From contig JACQTL010000105.1 in the NCBI GenBank assembly GCA_016210805.1, positions 1 through 9,964 on the forward strand: a stretch of 9,964 bases of DNA, given 5' to 3'. The notes below the pieces were generated by a model. The model saw only the letters and a list, made by a program, of their open reading frames with translations, made no database searches and was not told where the DNA came from. Both the position numbers and the translations under genes were made by a program. The DNA comes from Actinomycetota bacterium. Its GTDB lineage: Bacteria > Actinomycetota > UBA4738 > G016210805. The number at the start of each line of letters is the position of its first letter. The stretch's first letter is position 1. Positions 6,995 through 9,964 of the stretch are shown here, piece after piece.

Positions 6995-7951
6995 TCACCC
7001 GCCCCCTCGCCCCAGCGCCCGCTTCAGCCGGCTGGCCCGCGTCCGGGCGGAGAAGTAAGCCCTCCGGGCGATGGGAGGGCTCCCCTGGAAGACCCTCTGC
7101 TTGATCCGGAACGTGGCTGCCGCGCGCCTGAAGCTCGGCCCCATGGAGTCGATCTGACGCTCCATCAGCTCCGCCGCGAAGGCGTGGAGGCGGGCGTCGA
7201 ACCGATTCAGCTCCTCTATCCGGGACAGGACGCGCGGAGGCAGGTCGCCGCGCGAGATCCGTCCCCGGGTGACGTTGTACCGGTCGTACGGGACCAGCCG
7301 CCATCCCAGCTCCCGGTTCATGAGGACGAGCGCCTCGTCGAACCGCTCGGTCACCCCGACGACCGAGAAGCTTCCGACCAGGTTCTCCTTGGCCACCTCC
7401 AGCATCTCCTCGGTGGCCGGAGCCTGCCCGACCAGGCCTCCGTGGGGATCCCGCCCTGCCACCCTGCGGGTCCGGCCGTCCCATAGCTGGAAGTCGCGCG
7501 CCGCCGCGACGTAGCGCTCCAGCGACATGTCCAGGCCCTGCTTCAGCCGGTAGTGGTACAGGGAGAGCACGCGCTCCACGGGGTTCCGGATCAACGTGAT
7601 GTAGGTGGCGGGCATCGGGAGGTGCTCGTGCAGCCCGAACCAGAAGTGGTCGAAGAGGATCCGCAGCCCCCGGAAGCGCTCAGGCGGCATGGCCCGGAGC
7701 TGCTCCAGGAAGGGCCCGTTCGGCTCCGTCCTGGCTTCCAGGGGGCGGGACTCCTGGGATGTGTACGGGTCGTCCTCGCCCTGGATGTGGCGGATATGGG
7801 CCTTCTCCCTGGGGCCGCCGCCGAGACGCGACTCGTAGATCCTCTCCGCGGGGGCCTGCTGGAGGATGAAGTGCCGGAGGGTGAGGCCTCCCGTCTTCGG
7901 GATATGCAGGAAGATGACCGCGGGGCGCTCGGCCAGCCTATCCGCGCCCAA
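6995..7951 (-). CDS. Sulfotransferase A, PAPS-dependent, 2-O-sulfotransferase-like
   Basis: A 318-residue protein with the 5'-phosphosulfate loop FLHIPKTGGLTL (14-25) and the 3'-phosphate segment IRNPVERVLSLYHYR (121-135). It aligns along its length with sulfotransferase B: HFWFGLHEHLP (102-112) against HFWFGIHEALP, and VVGVTERFDEALVLMNRELGW (197-217) against VVGLTERFDESLVLMARRFGW. It differs by Asp101 where B has Gly93 before the HFWFG block, and by its 60-90 segment, which probably contributes to acceptor choice. The C-terminal tail is basic (KQRVFQG..ARRAYFSARTRASRLKRALGRGGG in outline). Start is TTG 7951: GGAGG (plus 7959-7963) lies 7 nt upstream and there is no later ATG or GTG before the PAPS loop. 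The gene overlaps the methyltransferase end by 14 nt. It most likely sulfates the same glycan as B at another position; the acceptor is unknown. Confidence 0.9.
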   Translation of the reverse strand: MGADRLAERPAVIFLHIPKTGGLTLRHFILQQAPAERIYESRLGGGPREKAHIRHIQGEDDPYTSQESRPLEARTEPNGPFLEQLRAMPPERFRGLRILFDHFWFGLHEHLPMPATYITLIRNPVERVLSLYHYRLKQGLDMSLERYVAAARDFQLWDGRTRRVAGRDPHGGLVGQAPATEEMLEVAKENLVGSFSVVGVTERFDEALVLMNRELGWRLVPYDRYNVTRGRISRGDLPPRVLSRIEELNRFDARLHAFAAELMERQIDSMGPSFRRAAATFRIKQRVFQGSPPIARRAYFSARTRASRLKRALGRGGG

Positions 7952-8747
7952 GGATCTTCCTCCCGATCCGCCTCATCGCCCTGTAGGCCCTGTAGGCCGG
8001 GTGCCCCCCCAGCCGCTGCAGCGTCTTCCGGCTCATCTCGAGCTGGTCGCGGAGCCCGACGAAATCGTGGGCCTCCTCCCAGAGGTCCGCCTGAGGTCTC
8101 GACGCCCCGGCGACGGTGAAGACCACCCAGGATTGACCGGACGGGTGCGGCCAGTCCACGGGATCCATCGAGAGCCCGGCGTCCTTCGCCATGGCCTGGA
8201 GCCTCTCGAAGGAGTAGGCCACCACGCCCGGATAGACCCATCCCTCTTGCGGCTGGTCTCGGTGGGATCCGTCCGGGGGGTAGTGGGTCGCCACGAACGC
8301 CCCGCCCGGCTGCAGCGTCTCTCTGGCCTCGCCGAGGATCCCCGCCGCGAGGTCGTGTCCTGTGTGAGACAGGATCGAGTGGGCCAGTATGTAGTCGAAG
8401 CGCCGCCCGAACACCGTGAGGCGGAAGTCGTCCACGTGGCTGAACACCGGCTCCTTCACGCGCAGGATGTCCCGGCCCAGCTCGCGTTCGATGCCCTCCT
8501 CGACGAGCCAGGCCTCCGGCTCGATCCCGTGGTACCGGCCCGGGAGGAGGTACGGGATGAACAGCCTCCCGGCCCTGAGTGACCCGCACCCGACGTCGAG
8601 GAGGTAGTGGTCCTCGCGGAGACCGAGCGCGGTGAGGAGCGTGAACTGCATCGCGGCCGCCACGTCGAAGAGGGTCGGGTTCCCCACCCAGGCACGGTAG
8701 TGGCGATCGCCGGGCTTGCCTCCCCGGGCGAGGGGGTCGTCGCTCAT
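7938..8747 (-). CDS. Class I SAM-dependent methyltransferase
   Basis: A 269-residue Rossmann-fold methyltransferase. Motif I is LLDVGCGSLRAGR (49-61), the SAM-binding Gly-rich loop. The acidic position after strand 2 is in GIEPEAW (74-80), and the motif IV-like region is FDYILAHSILSH (117-128), followed by LQPGGAFVATH (145-155). The opening DPLARGGKPGDRHYRAWVG (4-22) resembles a group of actinobacterial methyltransferases found in polysaccharide loci. The acceptor is unknown; the context suggests a sugar hydroxyl or carboxyl. After the domain there is a helical, Arg-rich tail (about 220-269, ending RRIGRKILGRG). Start is ATG 8747, overlapping the upstream GT2 stop as ATGA; no good Shine-Dalgarno is seen, so it probably depends on coupling. 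The open frame upstream of this ATG is antiphase to the glycosyltransferase and is not coding. Confidence 0.88.
   Translation of the reverse strand: MSDDPLARGGKPGDRHYRAWVGNPTLFDVAAAMQFTLLTALGLREDHYLLDVGCGSLRAGRLFIPYLLPGRYHGIEPEAWLVEEGIERELGRDILRVKEPVFSHVDDFRLTVFGRRFDYILAHSILSHTGHDLAAGILGEARETLQPGGAFVATHYPPDGSHRDQPQEGWVYPGVVAYSFERLQAMAKDAGLSMDPVDWPHPSGQSWVVFTVAGASRPQADLWEEAHDFVGLRDQLEMSRKTLQRLGGHPAYRAYRAMRRIGRKILGRG
7959..7963 (-). promoter_or_regulatory. Ribosome binding site supporting the TTG start of sulfotransferase A
   Basis: GGAGG inside the last codons of the methyltransferase lies 7 nt before TTG 7951. It is the main reason to accept a TTG start and the 14-nt gene overlap. Confidence 0.65.
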
Positions 8748-9964
8748 CGGCGGCCCAGCCTGTCGGCGAGCAGGAGATCCTTGGCCGCACTGGCCAGGCC
8801 GTTCGAGTAGCGGTGGTAGCGGCCGGCGGCGAGCTCGCCGGCCACGGCCCTGACCCGGTGGCCCGCCTCCCTCATCTCCCCCCGGACCCTGAGGTGCCGG
8901 ATCTTGGCGGCGAGCTCCTCGAGGACGTCCTGCGGGGCCGGGAACCTGTCCGCCCGCTCCCCGAGCCGCTCGAGGGCCTGCTCGAAGTACGCGGACTGCT
9001 CCAGGAGGACCGGGCGCTCCTGCTTGGTCATCCTCCGCACGACCTGGGCCCGGCGGCGGAGGTGCTGGGCGGAGCTCATCGGGTCGGGGACCCCGATCTG
9101 CTGCCCCCCGTGGAGCCGGTAGCGGATCAGGGGCTCGGGGATCGGGGCCAGCCCGGCCACGGCCCCGACCAGGAGGCCGATCCAGGCGTCCTGGACCCAG
9201 CCCTCGGGGATCGGCAGGACCAGTTCGCGGAGTTCGGCCCGGAAGGCCATGGCCGCCCCGGTGACCACGTTCCCCCGGGAGAGCACGAGGACGGGGCGCT
9301 CCACCAGGCGCTCGCGCATCTCGTCGGTGAACCCGAGCGTCTCCCACAGCCGGCTGTCCCTGGTCCGCGACCGCTCGTCCATCAGGTCGGCGTCGGAGAA
9401 GGCCGCGCCGGCCACGGGGTCGCGCTCCAGCACCCCGGCCATGACCTCGAGCTTCCTCGGGTACCAGGCGTCGTCCTGGTCGCACAGGAAGATCAGCTCC
9501 CCCTTGGCCAGCTCGATCCCCCGCTCAAAGTTCTTGGTCGATCCGAGGCGCTCCGGGTTCCGGTGCACGTTCACGGTGAAGGGGACCTCCTCGGCGAAGC
9601 GCTCCAGGAGGCCGAGAGTCCCGTCGGTCGAGCCGTCGTCGCAGACCACGACCTCGTCGGGGGGGAGGGTCTGGTCGGTGAGCGAGCGGAGCTGCTCGGG
9701 GAGGTACCGGGCCCCCTGGTAGGTGCACAGGACGACCGAGATCGTGGGGCCGGGCCTGGGGCCGGCCCGGGAGCCGTCCGGAGGCCGTTCCACCGCGGTC
9801 GCCGGCCTGCTCGGGAAGACCCCCGGCTCGTACCCCAGGGCCCGCAGGCGCTCGAGGTCGTCGTCCGGGAAGGTCCCGGGGGGGAGGGAGAGGTGCCTCC
9901 CTCCCGACGGCGGGAGCTGGGGGATCAGGGCCAGCCGGTCCAGGGTGGCCGCGGGGACCTCGAC
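8744..9964 (-). CDS. Glycosyltransferase family 2 protein, 5' end outside the window, probable N-terminal fusion
   Basis: The GT2 domain is clear. Counting from GTG 9793, it has ISVVLCTYQGARYLPEQL (18-35), VVCDDGSTDGT (49-59), GSTKNFERGIELAKGELIF (84-102), the DXD motif CDQDDAW (104-110), GNVVTGAAMAFR (174-185) and WVQDAW (199-204), with a helical C-terminal extension (about 240-349). It transfers a sugar from a nucleotide donor, probably to a lipid-linked or surface glycan. GTG 9793 is usually the start one would pick, but it has no ribosome site. The frame stays open for 57 more codons to the right edge, with nearly every third base G or C and a protein-like sequence (LPPGTFPDDDLERLRALGYE), then a Pro/Arg/Gly linker just before the GT2 domain. 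I therefore annotate a partial gene whose N-terminal domain is cut off. If the upstream part is not coding, the gene is 8744-9793 (349 residues). Confidence 0.85.
   Translation of the reverse strand, partial: VEVPAATLDRLALIPQLPPSGGRHLSLPPGTFPDDDLERLRALGYEPGVFPSRPATAVERPPDGSRAGPRPGPTISVVLCTYQGARYLPEQLRSLTDQTLPPDEVVVCDDGSTDGTLGLLERFAEEVPFTVNVHRNPERLGSTKNFERGIELAKGELIFLCDQDDAWYPRKLEVMAGVLERDPVAGAAFSDADLMDERSRTRDSRLWETLGFTDEMRERLVERPVLVLSRGNVVTGAAMAFRAELRELVLPIPEGWVQDAWIGLLVGAVAGLAPIPEPLIRYRLHGGQQIGVPDPMSSAQHLRRRAQVVRRMTKQERPVLLEQSAYFEQALERLGERADRFPAPQDVLEELAAKIRHLRVRGEMREAGHRVRAVAGELAAGRYHRYSNGLASAAKDLLLADRLGRR

Larger units (their letters stand above)
5234..9964 (-). other. Glycan sulfation/methylation operon (five genes, continues beyond the window)
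   Basis: Five minus-strand genes run without a promoter-sized gap: GT2, methyltransferase, sulfotransferase A, sulfotransferase B, GT2. Junctions are ATGA overlap (8744-8747), 14-nt overlap (7938-7951), 1-nt gap (6994) and GTGA overlap (6016-6019). Such spacing indicates one transcript with coupled translation. Glycosyl, methyl and sulfo transfer together point to a decorated surface glycan or glycolipid; the product is inferred. No terminator is seen after the last gene: its stop is 6 bp from the converging stop at 5227 and there is no T-tract. Confidence 0.7.

Noticed and set aside
8748..9485. In-frame 5' extension of the methyltransferase
   Set aside because: It overlaps the catalytic part of the GT2 in another frame and is Arg/Gly/Pro-rich. 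The ATGA start at 8747 fits both operon spacing and the family N-terminus.
1..9964. CRISPR array, tRNA, insertion sequence or defence system
   Set aside because: I saw no regularly spaced repeats, cloverleaf, transposase, or nuclease/toxin pair on either strand. The lone helicase has no nuclease or defence partner next to it.

Overview
The window comes from a very GC-rich bacterium. Third codon positions are almost all G or C, GTG and TTG starts are common, and genes are packed with 1-14 nt gaps or overlaps. The families present (a DUF427 protein, a bacterial GH15 glucoamylase/trehalase-type hydrolase, a UvrD-like helicase with an AGAGTGKT Walker A) fit an actinobacterium or a related high-GC lineage. 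This is inference from style and family mix; there is no rRNA or other phylogenetic marker here.

Left part (1-5227), general functions. A secreted protein of unknown function begins at 284 on the minus strand and leaves the window at position 1. Divergent to it, after a 165-bp spacer, lie a DUF427 protein (450-953) and a GH15 glycoside hydrolase (950-2776), coupled by a GTGA overlap. The hydrolase meets a UvrD/Rep-type helicase (2739-4838, minus) tail to tail, with the coding regions overlapping by 38 bp. A 104-bp divergent spacer separates the helicase from a 94-residue conserved-looking protein of unknown function (4943-5227).

Right part (5234-9964), a five-gene minus-strand unit for glycan assembly and decoration. 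In transcription order it holds a glycosyltransferase family 2 protein whose reading frame enters from beyond the right edge, a class I SAM-dependent methyltransferase, two related PAPS-dependent sulfotransferases of the 2-O-sulfotransferase-like type, and a second, rhamnosyltransferase-like GT2. The junctions are ATGA overlap, 14-nt overlap, 1-nt gap and GTGA overlap, so the genes are almost certainly co-transcribed and translationally coupled. Together they suggest a locus building a sulfated and methylated surface glycan or glycolipid. No flippase, polymerase, PAPS synthase or sugar-nucleotide gene is visible, so the locus must continue to the right or rely on genes elsewhere.

The most interesting points are the sulfation cluster with its tandem sulfotransferases, the in-frame N-terminal extension of the first glycosyltransferase (probably a fused domain cut by the window edge), and the Arg/Lys-rich C-terminal tails on the five cluster proteins. 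No tRNA, rRNA, CRISPR array, insertion sequence or phage gene was seen.
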